DNA of 64,000 bases, from contig NZ_CP134053.1 in NCBI RefSeq assembly GCF_031583065.1, positions 1,054,001 to 1,118,000 of the forward strand, given 5' to 3'. Below the pieces are notes generated by a model that saw only the letters and a list, made by a program, of their open reading frames with translations, did not search any database and was not told where the DNA came from. Shown piece by piece: positions 43,018-50,611 of this stretch (the first letter of the stretch is position 1; each line of letters starts with the position of its first letter). The DNA comes from Streptomyces sp. CGMCC 4.7035. GTDB taxonomy: Bacteria > Actinomycetota > Actinomycetes > Streptomycetales > Streptomycetaceae. The position numbers and the translations under genes were made by a program.

Positions 43018-43046
43018 TTGAGTCTTGGTTGGGCCATACCTAGGAT
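43018..43046 (+). promoter_or_regulatory. sigma-70-type promoter of the neuA/neuB operon
   Basis: TTGAGT (43018-43023), a 17-base spacer and TAGGAT (43041-43046) match the main sigma factor consensus well. The start codon is at 43068, so the leader is only about 15 bases and has no ribosome site. The -10 overlaps a CTAGGA/TCCTAG inverted repeat. The region also separates this operon from the divergent GT2 gene. Confidence 0.7.
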
Positions 43047-43067
43047 TTGCTTCCTAGCGTCCTGTCC

Positions 43068-44438
43068 GTGCCACCAAGTACTCCGAAGCCCAGGCGAATT
43101 GCGGTACTCGCGGACTCCGACACCCGCTGGAAATGGGGTGCGTTGACCGCGGGCCGCGTCGCTCCGGGCGCGTCCATCGAAGCCGGGCCGCACGACGGCG
43201 CGCAAGTCGCCCCCGTGCTGGACGGCTTCCTGCTGCGCGGCCGGGCCACGCCCACGGCCCGCCAGCTGGCCGAGGTGGGCGTACGCGCCGACTCCCTGCG
43301 CGAGGTCACGGCCGTCGAGTTCCTGCGCGTCATGGCGCAGGAGTCGTACGACGTCCTGGTCCTCGCCCTCGTCGGCGGCGGAGTCCAGGCGGTGCTGCAC
43401 GGCCTGAAGCGGATCTGGGAGGACCGGACCCGGCGCCCCGTGGTCGTCACCGGCTACGTCGGCGTCGTCTACGAGAAGCTCGCCGACGGCCTGCTGCTGC
43501 GGCACGGCGCGGACCTCGTTCTCGCCAACTCCCGTCAGGACGCGGACCGTTTCCGGGCCGTGTACGAGGGGGTGGGCGCCGACGCCTCGGCGGTGACGGA
43601 GGTGGCGCTGCCGTTCCTGGGAGGCGCGGCCTACGCGGGCGAGCACGACCCGGCCGCGCAGCAGGGGCGGGGGCCCTACACGGTCGTCTTCGCCGCCCAG
43701 CCGTCCGTGCCCGACAGCCGCAAGGACCGTGCGTACCTGCTGGAGCGGCTGGTGCGGCACGCACGGCTGCACCCCGAACGCGAGGTGCTGCTCAAGCTGC
43801 GTTCCAAGCCGGGCGAACACACCACGCACATCGAGGAGGTGCCCTACCAGAAGCTGGCGCAGAAGCTCGACCTGCCCGCCAACTTCCGCCTGGTGTACGG
43901 GCACATGGGCGAGGTCCTCGACCGGACCGACCTGTTGGTGACGGTCAGCTCGACGGCCGCGCTGGAGGCCCTGCACCGCCGCGTTCCGACGGTGGTGCTG
44001 ACGGACCTCGGGGTGCGCGAAGCGCTCGGCAACCACCACTTCGTCGGCTCGGGATGCCTGGCCTCCTGGGACCAGCTCGACGCCGGACACCGGCCCGCTG
44101 CCGACGAGGAGTGGGTGGCCCGGCAGGGCGTCGCCGCGGACGGGTCGTACGACACGGCCTTCGACGCGGCGCGCGAGCGGATCGCCAAGCTGCTGGAGCG
44201 GCCCGGCGGTCTGCCGCCCCTGACGCCGTACTACACGCCCGTCACCGCACCCGGCTATCTGCCCGGCATCCTCGCCCGCCATCACCTCGGCCCGGACGGA
44301 ACCCCGCTGCCGGGGGCCCCGGCCGCCGACAAGGAGCCGGGCCCGGTCCGGCAGATCGTGCGCCGGGCGGCCCGCGGCGCCTACCGCCACGGGGTCCAGC
44401 GGGTCGCGCCCGTCATCCGGCGGATGGGGGAGCTGTGA
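43068..44438 (+). CDS. putative glycosyltransferase (DUF6716-like), first gene of the Kdn operon
   Basis: A 456-residue soluble protein with a GT-B-like pattern: RRIAVLADSDTRWKWGALTA at the start, RPVVVTGYVGVVYEKLADGL in the middle, and a second half with REVLLKLRSKPGEHTTH and DLLVTVSSTAALEALHRRVP, where the Ser-Thr-Ala block resembles nucleotide-sugar sites of sialyltransferases. GTG at 43068 gives the best N-terminus. The reaction is unknown. It lies 32 bases before the CMP-sugar synthetase gene. Confidence 0.75.
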   Translation: MPPSTPKPRRIAVLADSDTRWKWGALTAGRVAPGASIEAGPHDGAQVAPVLDGFLLRGRATPTARQLAEVGVRADSLREVTAVEFLRVMAQESYDVLVLALVGGGVQAVLHGLKRIWEDRTRRPVVVTGYVGVVYEKLADGLLLRHGADLVLANSRQDADRFRAVYEGVGADASAVTEVALPFLGGAAYAGEHDPAAQQGRGPYTVVFAAQPSVPDSRKDRAYLLERLVRHARLHPEREVLLKLRSKPGEHTTHIEEVPYQKLAQKLDLPANFRLVYGHMGEVLDRTDLLVTVSSTAALEALHRRVPTVVLTDLGVREALGNHHFVGSGCLASWDQLDAGHRPAADEEWVARQGVAADGSYDTAFDAARERIAKLLERPGGLPPLTPYYTPVTAPGYLPGILARHHLGPDGTPLPGAPAADKEPGPVRQIVRRAARGAYRHGVQRVAPVIRRMGEL

Positions 44439-44470
44439 GCCGCCCGATCCCACGTCAAGGAGCAGAACCC

Positions 44471-45793
44471 ATGTCCAACCCGGAAGCGGGCCAAGGCGCT
44501 TCGGTGCGCCGCGTGCTCGCGGTCATCCCCGCGCGCGGCGGCTCCAAGGGCGTGCCCGCGAAGAACCTCCTCCCCGTCGGCGGCGTCCCGCTGGTGGCGC
44601 GCGCGGTGCGCGAGTGCCGGGCGTCCCGGCTGGTGACCGACGTCGTGGTCTCCACCGATGACCAGGCCATCGCCGCCGCCGCCCGCGAGGCCGGCGCCGA
44701 GGTGGTGCTGCGTCCGGCCGCCATCGCCGGTGACACGGCCACATCCGAGGCCGCCGTCCTGCACGCCATGGACGCCCATGAGGCCCTGCACGGCGCGCCG
44801 GTCGACGTGGTCCTGCTCGTGCAGTGCACCAGCCCCTTCATCGTCCGCGAGGACATCGACGGGGTCGCGGGCGCGATCGTCGAGAACGGCGCGGACACCG
44901 CGGTCACGGTCGCTCCCTTCCACGGCTTCATCTGGCGAGACTCCGAAGACGCAGCGGACGAGGTGGCCGCAGGCTCCGTCACGGAGGCCGAGGCGGCCGT
45001 CGGCGGCGGCTACGGCGTCAACCACGACAAGTCCTTCCGCCCCCGCCGCCAGGACCGCCCCCAGGACCTGCTGGAGACCGGCGCCGCCTACGCGATGGAC
45101 GCGCCCGGCTTCCGCAAGCACCAGCACCGCTTCTTCGGCCGTACGGAACTCGTCCGCACCGACCCCGCCCGGGTCCTGGAGATCGACGACCCGCACGACC
45201 TGGCGCGGGCCAGGGCTCTCGCCCCGCTCTTCGACGCGGACCTCCCCCAAGCTCTCGACTCCGCTCGAGCAGGGGGGACCCCCATCGGCTCGCTGCCGAC
45301 CGCCGACGACATCGACGCGGTCGTACTGGACTTCGACGGCACCCAGACCGACGACCGGGTGCTGATCGATGCCGATGGAAAGGAGTTCGTCTCCGTGCAC
45401 CGCGGAGACGGCCTCGGTATCGCGGCGCTGCGCAAGAGCGCCCTGAAGATGCTGATCCTTTCCACGGAGCAGAACCCGGTCGTCGCCGCCCGGGCCCGGA
45501 AGCTGCAGATCCCGGTCCTGCACGGCATCGACCGGAAGGACCTCGCGCTGAAGCAGTGGTGCGAGGAGCAGGGCATCGCGCCGGAGCGCGTGCTCTACGT
45601 CGGCAACGACGTCAACGACCTCCCGTGCTTCGCCCTCGTCGGCTGGCCCGTGGCGGTCGCGAGCGCCCACGACGTCGTACGCGGCGCCGCACGCGCGGTC
45701 ACCACCGTCCCCGGTGGCGACGGCGCGATCCGAGAGATCGCCGGCTGGATTCTCGGACCCTCTTTCGACTCTCTCGACCCCCTCACCAAGTAA
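44471..45793 (+). CDS. neuA: CMP-sialate/Kdn cytidylyltransferase fused to HAD phosphatase
   Basis: A 440-residue bifunctional protein. Residues about 12-245 are a CMP-sialic acid synthetase: VLAVIPARGGSKGVPAKNL (CTP-binding P-loop-like), LLVQCTSPFIVREDID, and FGRTELVRTDPARVLEIDDP. Residues about 278-440 are a KdsC/NANP-type HAD phosphatase: AVVLDFDGTQTDDRVLIDAD with the Asp-x-Asp nucleophile pair, then LKMLILSTEQNPVVAARARK and GNDVNDLPCFALVGWPVAVA. The phosphatase suits removal of phosphate from Kdn-9-P or a similar 9-phosphate before CMP activation. The linker contains a genus-wide palindromic repeat (45242-45285) read in frame. AAGGAG precedes the ATG. Confidence 0.92.
   Translation: MSNPEAGQGASVRRVLAVIPARGGSKGVPAKNLLPVGGVPLVARAVRECRASRLVTDVVVSTDDQAIAAAAREAGAEVVLRPAAIAGDTATSEAAVLHAMDAHEALHGAPVDVVLLVQCTSPFIVREDIDGVAGAIVENGADTAVTVAPFHGFIWRDSEDAADEVAAGSVTEAEAAVGGGYGVNHDKSFRPRRQDRPQDLLETGAAYAMDAPGFRKHQHRFFGRTELVRTDPARVLEIDDPHDLARARALAPLFDADLPQALDSARAGGTPIGSLPTADDIDAVVLDFDGTQTDDRVLIDADGKEFVSVHRGDGLGIAALRKSALKMLILSTEQNPVVAARARKLQIPVLHGIDRKDLALKQWCEEQGIAPERVLYVGNDVNDLPCFALVGWPVAVASAHDVVRGAARAVTTVPGGDGAIREIAGWILGPSFDSLDPLTK
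45242..45285 (+). repeat. copy of palindromic repeat A inside the NeuA-HAD coding sequence
   Basis: A 44-bp element, starting CTCCCCCAAGCTCTCGACTC and ending GGGGGGACCCCCAT, matches 16128-16170. It is read through without a stop, encoding about 15 residues (LPQALDSARAGGTPI) of the inter-domain linker. Confidence 0.9.
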
Positions 45794-45806
45794 GGACATC
45801 CCCACC

Positions 45807-46745
45807 ATGAGCACCAACCTCCGCCTGCGTACGTTCGGTTCGCGTCCCGTCGGCCCCGGTCACCCCGTCTACATCACCGGTGAGATCGGCATCAACCACA
45901 ACGGTGACCTGGAGAACGCCTTCAAGCTGATCGACGCGGCCGCCGAGGCGGGCTGCGACGCCGTCAAGTTCCAGAAGCGCACCCCCGAGATCTGCACCCC
46001 GCGCGACCAGTGGGACATCGAGCGGGACACCCCCTGGGGCCGGATGACCTACATCGACTACCGCCACCGCGTGGAGTTCGGCGAGGACGAGTACCGCGCC
46101 ATCGACGACTACTGCAAGCAGAAGGGCATCGCCTGGTTCGCGTCCCCGTGGGACACCGAGGCGGTCGCCTTCCTGGAGAAGTTCGACGTCCCGGCGCACA
46201 AGGTGGCCTCCGCCTCCCTGACCGACGACGAACTGCTGCGCGCCCTGCGCGCGACGGGCCGCACGATCATCCTGTCCACCGGCATGTCGACCCCGAGGCA
46301 GATCCGCCACGCGGTCGAGGTCCTCGGCTCGGACAACATCCTCCTGTGCCACGCCACGTCGACGTACCCGGCGAAGGCCGACGAGCTGAACCTGCGCGTC
46401 ATCAACACGCTGGAGAAGGAGTACCCGAACGTCCCGATCGGCTACTCCGGCCACGAGACCGGCCTGCAGACCACGCTGGCCGCGGTCGCGCTGGGCGCGG
46501 TGTTCGTCGAGCGCCACATCACCCTCGACCGCGCCATGTGGGGCTCCGACCAGGCCGCCTCGGTCGAGCCGGGGGGCCTCACGCGCCTGGTCCGCGACAT
46601 CCGCACCATCGAGGCCTCGCTGGGCGACGGCGTGAAGAAGGTCTACGACTCCGAGCTCGGCCCGATGAAGAAGCTGCGCCGCGTCGCCGGTGTGGTCGCC
46701 GAGGCGGAGATCGCCGCTGCGGCCGGTGAGCCGGTCTCGGTCTGA
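45807..46745 (+). CDS. neuB: NeuB-type sialic acid / Kdn synthase without SAF domain
   Basis: A 312-residue PEP-dependent nonulosonate synthase. The TIM-barrel motifs are clear: YITGEIGINHNGDLENAFKL, AGCDAVKFQKRTPEICTP, KVASASLTDDELLRALRATG, IILSTGMSTPRQIRHAV, and IGYSGHETGLQTTLAAVALG with FVERHITLDRAMWGSD. Usual NeuB proteins are about 340-350 residues, with a C-terminal antifreeze-like SAF domain that covers the partner's active site; here the chain ends where that domain should begin. It follows neuA by 13 bases. With the HAD phosphatase fused to NeuA, the product is plausibly Kdn-9-P or Kdn. Confidence 0.92.
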   Translation: MSTNLRLRTFGSRPVGPGHPVYITGEIGINHNGDLENAFKLIDAAAEAGCDAVKFQKRTPEICTPRDQWDIERDTPWGRMTYIDYRHRVEFGEDEYRAIDDYCKQKGIAWFASPWDTEAVAFLEKFDVPAHKVASASLTDDELLRALRATGRTIILSTGMSTPRQIRHAVEVLGSDNILLCHATSTYPAKADELNLRVINTLEKEYPNVPIGYSGHETGLQTTLAAVALGAVFVERHITLDRAMWGSDQAASVEPGGLTRLVRDIRTIEASLGDGVKKVYDSELGPMKKLRRVAGVVAEAEIAAAAGEPVSV

Positions 46746-46767
46746 CCTCACGGACGGTCGTACACCG

Positions 46768-47985
46768 ATGAGCCCCCGCGCCGGATCCGCCGGCCACCAC
46801 ACGCTCGCCTTCGTCGAGAGCCCGGTACAGCTCCTGAACGTCCTGGAGTGGGCACACACGCGCGCGCCGCGCAGAACGGGGAGTGGTGTGCCCGGGGACG
46901 GCGCGGGGATCCCCGCGCCGCGTGACCGGCGGTCCGAGGCGGGGATCCCCGCCCCGCGTGACCGGCGGTCCGGGGCGGGGCGTACGGCGGTGGACGCCGC
47001 GGGGGCGGACGACGGCCCGGCGCACGAGGGGCTGACCCTCGTGGTGCTGTCCCCCACCGACCCGATGACCCGCGGCCAGCTCCGCCGCATGGCGCAGCTG
47101 GCCCGCGACGAGGGCCATGAGGTGCGGTGGGAGGAGGCGCGCCGCGGCACCGCGGCCCCCTTCCACACGGTCGGCGGCCTCACCCCGATGCTGCGCCGGG
47201 CGCACCGGGTGGTGATGGGGGACCCGTTCTCCCGCTATGTGCAGCTCCTGCTGACGATCACCCGCGCCCGCGAACTGGTGGTGGTGGACGACGGCACGGC
47301 GACGATGGAGTTCGTCGCCCAGCTCGCCCGCGGTGAACGCCTGGTGCGCTGGCACCGCAAGGGCGGCCGCCGGGGCGCCCGTGACCTGCTCTTCGCACCG
47401 GTGTCGGCGTCGGCGCGCCGCCGTCTGACGCCGAAGTCGGGGCGCACGGTGGAGATCTTCTCGTCGATGCCGATCGACGAGACCCCGGACGGCGTGACCG
47501 TCCGGACGAACGACTTCGCCTGGACCCGGTCCCGCTTCGGGCCGCCGCGCCTCACCAAGGGCGCGGACCTGGTGGGCACCTCCCTCGTCGAGACGGGCGT
47601 GGTGGACGGCGACCGCTATCTGGAAGCGGTCCAGGCCCTCGCCAGGACGCACGGCGCGACACGCTACTTCGCCCACCGCCGTGAAAGCCCCGAGAAGCTG
47701 CACCGCCTGGCGGTCGAGACCGGCCTTCAGGTGGTCCGCCCCGACCTCCCCCTGGAGCTGATCGCCCGCCGCGGCCCCATCGGCCGTACGATCCTCAGCT
47801 TCCCCTCCACGGTCGTCCACACCCTCCCCCTCGCCCTGGCCGGCACGGAGGTCCGCGTCGCGGTGTGCGACATCGACCCGGCCTGGCTGACGGACCATGC
47901 GTCACCGCGGGCGCAGGGCTTCCTGTCGGGGGTGACGGGGCGGGCGCGGGATGTGCACGGCCTGTCGTCGGTGAGTACCGCGTAG
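46768..47985 (+). CDS. putative glycosyltransferase of the sialyltransferase-like type
   Basis: A 405-residue protein. The start HTLAFVESPVQLLNVLEWAH resembles the opening of GT52/polysialyltransferase-type enzymes (SP-x-QLLN), and later VVVDDGTATMEFVAQLARGE, RYFAHRRESPEKLHRLAV and ILSFPSTVVHTLPLALAGTE fit the same fold, in which His-Arg-Arg-Glu and Ser-Thr bind the CMP-sugar. Residues about 46-69 are two 12-residue repeats (AGIPAPRDRRSE). ATG at 46768 is 22 bases after neuB. Assignment is by pattern only. Confidence 0.65.
   Translation: MSPRAGSAGHHTLAFVESPVQLLNVLEWAHTRAPRRTGSGVPGDGAGIPAPRDRRSEAGIPAPRDRRSGAGRTAVDAAGADDGPAHEGLTLVVLSPTDPMTRGQLRRMAQLARDEGHEVRWEEARRGTAAPFHTVGGLTPMLRRAHRVVMGDPFSRYVQLLLTITRARELVVVDDGTATMEFVAQLARGERLVRWHRKGGRRGARDLLFAPVSASARRRLTPKSGRTVEIFSSMPIDETPDGVTVRTNDFAWTRSRFGPPRLTKGADLVGTSLVETGVVDGDRYLEAVQALARTHGATRYFAHRRESPEKLHRLAVETGLQVVRPDLPLELIARRGPIGRTILSFPSTVVHTLPLALAGTEVRVAVCDIDPAWLTDHASPRAQGFLSGVTGRARDVHGLSSVSTA
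46903..46974 (+). repeat. 36-bp in-frame tandem duplication in the glycosyltransferase gene
   Basis: Two copies of a 36-base unit beginning GCGGGGATCCCCGC, with three mismatches, encode AGIPAPRDRRSE and AGIPAPRDRRSG. Each unit contains the palindrome GGGGATCCCC. Confidence 0.9.
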
Positions 47986-48204
47986 GCGGTGGCGGGGCCA
48001 CGAGCGGGACAGGGCGGGTAACTCCGGGCTCAGAGCGCCCCACCTCAGGATCCCCACAGGTCACGCACGCAACAGACATGTTTCATTCACGGATTGGCCA
48101 TGTGGCACGCGTCGCAGCGACACGATCCGGCCATTGAATCTCCCCGCGCGGGGCCAACCGGCCACCGCGCGGGGAGATTCGTTTCCGCAGTGGGGGGACC
48201 ACAC
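47986..48204 (+). promoter_or_regulatory. leader of the Pst-like cluster with a 16-bp perfect hairpin
   Basis: GAATCTCCCCGCGCGG (48136-48151) pairs exactly with 48165-48180. The loop itself can fold (GGCC-AACC-GGCC), giving an exceptionally stable structure 25 bases before the pstC start at 48205. It may end the upstream operon, or control pstC by attenuation. I do not see a convincing PHO box (GTTCACC-type 11-base repeats), although TTTCATTCACG at 48080-48090 is faintly similar. Confidence 0.65.
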
Positions 48205-49314
48205 GTGGCGGTAGCGCAACACGAGCCTGGCAGAACGGATTCGGACAGATCGGATTCGGACAGACCGGGCCCTGACATGACGGAGCCCGGTGAACCGGCC
48301 TCCGACAGACCGGAGTTCGGCACATCGGAGTCGGCGCGGCCGGCTCCCCGCCGGCCGCGCACGGCGCGCGGTTTCGGCGACCGTGTCTTCCGCTTCCAGC
48401 TGACGGCCACCGGAGTCGTCGTCCTCGCCATCATGGCGGCGGTCGGACTGTTCCTGCTCCTGCGGGCCACTCAGGCCCTGCGGGCCACCGGCCTCTCCTT
48501 CCTCACCACCGCCGAATGGCAGCCCGATGTCCACCACTTCGGCATCGCGGCCGTGCTCACCGGCACCCTGCTGATCGCCGCCGTGGCGGTGACGCTCTCC
48601 GTGCCGCTGGCCGTCGGGACCGCGCTGTTCATCTCCGACGTGGCTCCGCGCCCGCTGCGCCGCACTCTCGTGACGATGGTCGACCTGATGGCGGCCGTCC
48701 CGTCGGTGGTGTACGGGCTGTGGGGGCTGTTCTTCCTGCAGCAGCACGTGATCGGGCTGTCGCGCTGGCTGTCCGACTGGTTCGGCTGGATCCCCCTCTT
48801 CACGGTGGACGGCACTCAGCCGGGTGAGCCGCTGGCCTCCGAGAGCGTCTACACCGCGTCCACCTTCGTCGCCGGGATCGTCGTCGCGCTGATGGTCGCG
48901 CCGATCCAGTGCTCGGTGATGCGCGAGGTGTTCGCGCAGGCTCCGGCAGGCGAGCGCGAGGGTGCGTACGCGCTGGGCGCCACTCGCTGGGGGATGATCC
49001 GCGCGGTCGTCCTGCCGTACGGCAAGGGCGGGATCATCGGCGGCACGATGCTGGGGCTCGGGCGGGCGCTCGGCGAGACGATCGCCGTCTACCTGATCAT
49101 CTCGCCGGTCTTCACCATCCAGCCGCACATCCTGCAGACCGGCTCGAACTCGGTCTCCTCGCTGATCGCCCTGCACTACGGCGACGCCTCCACCTTCGGC
49201 ATGTCGGCGCTGATGGCGGCGGGCCTGGCGCTGTTCCTGCTCACGCTGGCGGTCAACTTCACCGCCTCCTCCATCGTGGCCCGCTCCCGGTCCGGCGCGC
49301 AGAGCGAGGCATGA
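48205..49314 (+). CDS. pstC: PstC-like ABC transporter permease
   Basis: A 369-residue permease. After a hydrophilic, Asp/Pro-rich N-terminus of about 55 residues come six helices, with the PstC/CysT-type coupling loop REGAYALGATRWGMIRAVVL and GRALGETIAVYLI. GTG at 48205 has GGGGGGA seven bases upstream and gives a protein beginning MAVAQHEPGRT; an earlier TTG or ATG would run through the leader hairpin. It is followed after one base by pstA. Phosphate as substrate is inferred from family membership only. Confidence 0.9.
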   Translation: MAVAQHEPGRTDSDRSDSDRPGPDMTEPGEPASDRPEFGTSESARPAPRRPRTARGFGDRVFRFQLTATGVVVLAIMAAVGLFLLLRATQALRATGLSFLTTAEWQPDVHHFGIAAVLTGTLLIAAVAVTLSVPLAVGTALFISDVAPRPLRRTLVTMVDLMAAVPSVVYGLWGLFFLQQHVIGLSRWLSDWFGWIPLFTVDGTQPGEPLASESVYTASTFVAGIVVALMVAPIQCSVMREVFAQAPAGEREGAYALGATRWGMIRAVVLPYGKGGIIGGTMLGLGRALGETIAVYLIISPVFTIQPHILQTGSNSVSSLIALHYGDASTFGMSALMAAGLALFLLTLAVNFTASSIVARSRSGAQSEA

Positions 49315-49315
49315 G

Positions 49316-50611
49316 ATGACCGTCGTAGAAGAGACCGTCGAACAGACCGCACCGGTCCCGGCTCCGGTCGTCACCGAGTCCGCCGGCCTTCCCGACCGCC
49401 CCCGGCGCATCGGCGGCCCGACCCGCTCGGGCGTGCTGTCGCTGATCGGCGCGGCCGTCTCGGGGTTCTGCCTCACGGTGCTGCTGTTCGGGGAACTCGC
49501 GTCCTTCTCGGGGGCGTTGGGCTTCACGGTCACCGCGTACCTCGCCTTCCTCGCCGTCTACGCGGTGCTCACCGGCCTGGAGGAGGACGGGCAGGCCGTA
49601 CGCGACCGGGTGATGACCGTGGTGCTGTGGACGGCGGCCACGCTGCTGTTCTCCGGGCTCGTCCTCGTCATCGGCTTCACCGCCTGGCGCGGTCATGAGG
49701 CGCTGCCGTACGGCAACTTCTTCACCCAGGACATGCAGGAGGCGGGCCCGCTCGACCCGATCACCCGCGGCGGCATCGCCCACGCGATGCTCGGCACCCT
49801 CATCATGATCGCCATCGCCCTGTCGATCACGGTCCCGCTCGGCCTGGCCTGTGCGGTCTACCTCAACCAGATCCCGGGCCGCTTCTCCCGGTTCGTGCGG
49901 ACCATCGTCGAGGCGATGACCGCGCTGCCGTCGATCGTGGCCGGTCTGATGGTGTACGCCACCTGGATCCTCATCCTCGGCATGCCGAAGTCGGGCCTCG
50001 CGGCCGCCTTCGCGATCAGCGTGATGATGCTGCCGATCGTGATCCGTGCCGCGGACGTGGTGCTGCGGCTGGTGCCGGGCACGCTGACCGAGGCAGCCGA
50101 GGCGCTCGGGGCTCCGCGCTGGCGGACGGTGTGGCACGTCGTCCTGCCGACCGCGCGCTCCGGCCTCGCCACCGCCGTCATCCTCGGTACGGCGCGCGGC
50201 ATCGGCGAGACCTCGCCGGTGCTGCTCACCGCCGGCTTCACCGCGGCGCTCAACACCGACCCGACGAGCGGGCCGATGATCTCGCTGCCGCTCGCCGTCT
50301 TCAACTTCGTCAAGTCGCCCCAGCCCGCGATGATCGCCCGCGGTTTCGGCGCGGCGGCCGTCCTGATGGCCCTGGTCCTGGTGCTCTTCGCCATCGCCCG
50401 GGTGATCGGCGGCCGCGGCCCCGGGCATCAAAATCGCCGTCAGGCGCGCCGTACCGCCCGTGCCTCGCGCCGCGACGTCGACCGCTTCGCCCAACTGCAC
50501 GCCCCCGGCCTCATGTTGTTCGACGCCACCTCACCCCACGCCCCGTCCGCCAAGCCTTCCGGGTCCAGCATCGAAGAGGACCCCGGACCCAAGCCCGGAG
50601 AGACCGACTGA
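49316..50611 (+). CDS. pstA: PstA-like ABC transporter permease
   Basis: A 431-residue permease, longer than the usual 280-300. The first 150 residues hold three extra hydrophobic segments (from SGVLSLIGAAVSGFCLTVLL). The transport domain has KLA-type sequences: NQIPGRFSRFVRTIVEAMTA and the coupling loop EAAEALGAPRWRTVWHVVLP. A C-terminal tail of about 70 residues is basic and then Pro/Ser-rich. The stop overlaps the next ATG (TGATG). It must pair with the PstC-like protein. Confidence 0.9.
   Translation: MTVVEETVEQTAPVPAPVVTESAGLPDRPRRIGGPTRSGVLSLIGAAVSGFCLTVLLFGELASFSGALGFTVTAYLAFLAVYAVLTGLEEDGQAVRDRVMTVVLWTAATLLFSGLVLVIGFTAWRGHEALPYGNFFTQDMQEAGPLDPITRGGIAHAMLGTLIMIAIALSITVPLGLACAVYLNQIPGRFSRFVRTIVEAMTALPSIVAGLMVYATWILILGMPKSGLAAAFAISVMMLPIVIRAADVVLRLVPGTLTEAAEALGAPRWRTVWHVVLPTARSGLATAVILGTARGIGETSPVLLTAGFTAALNTDPTSGPMISLPLAVFNFVKSPQPAMIARGFGAAAVLMALVLVLFAIARVIGGRGPGHQNRRQARRTARASRRDVDRFAQLHAPGLMLFDATSPHAPSAKPSGSSIEEDPGPKPGETD

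Noticed and set aside
42870..44453. A long N-terminal extension of the GT2 protein at 41883-42869
   Set aside because: The open frame continues upstream only because it is antisense to the gene at 43068-44438; the GT2 domain starts at PKLSVIVPFYN.
45700..46745. A longer NeuB protein starting at 45714
   Set aside because: The extra N-terminus overlaps the end of neuA in another frame; ATG 45807 after AAGGA is the normal start.
48060..48100. A PHO box upstream of the Pst-like operon
   Set aside because: GGTCACGCACG and TTTCATTCACG look faintly like PHO units but are not contiguous 11-base repeats; not strong enough to call.
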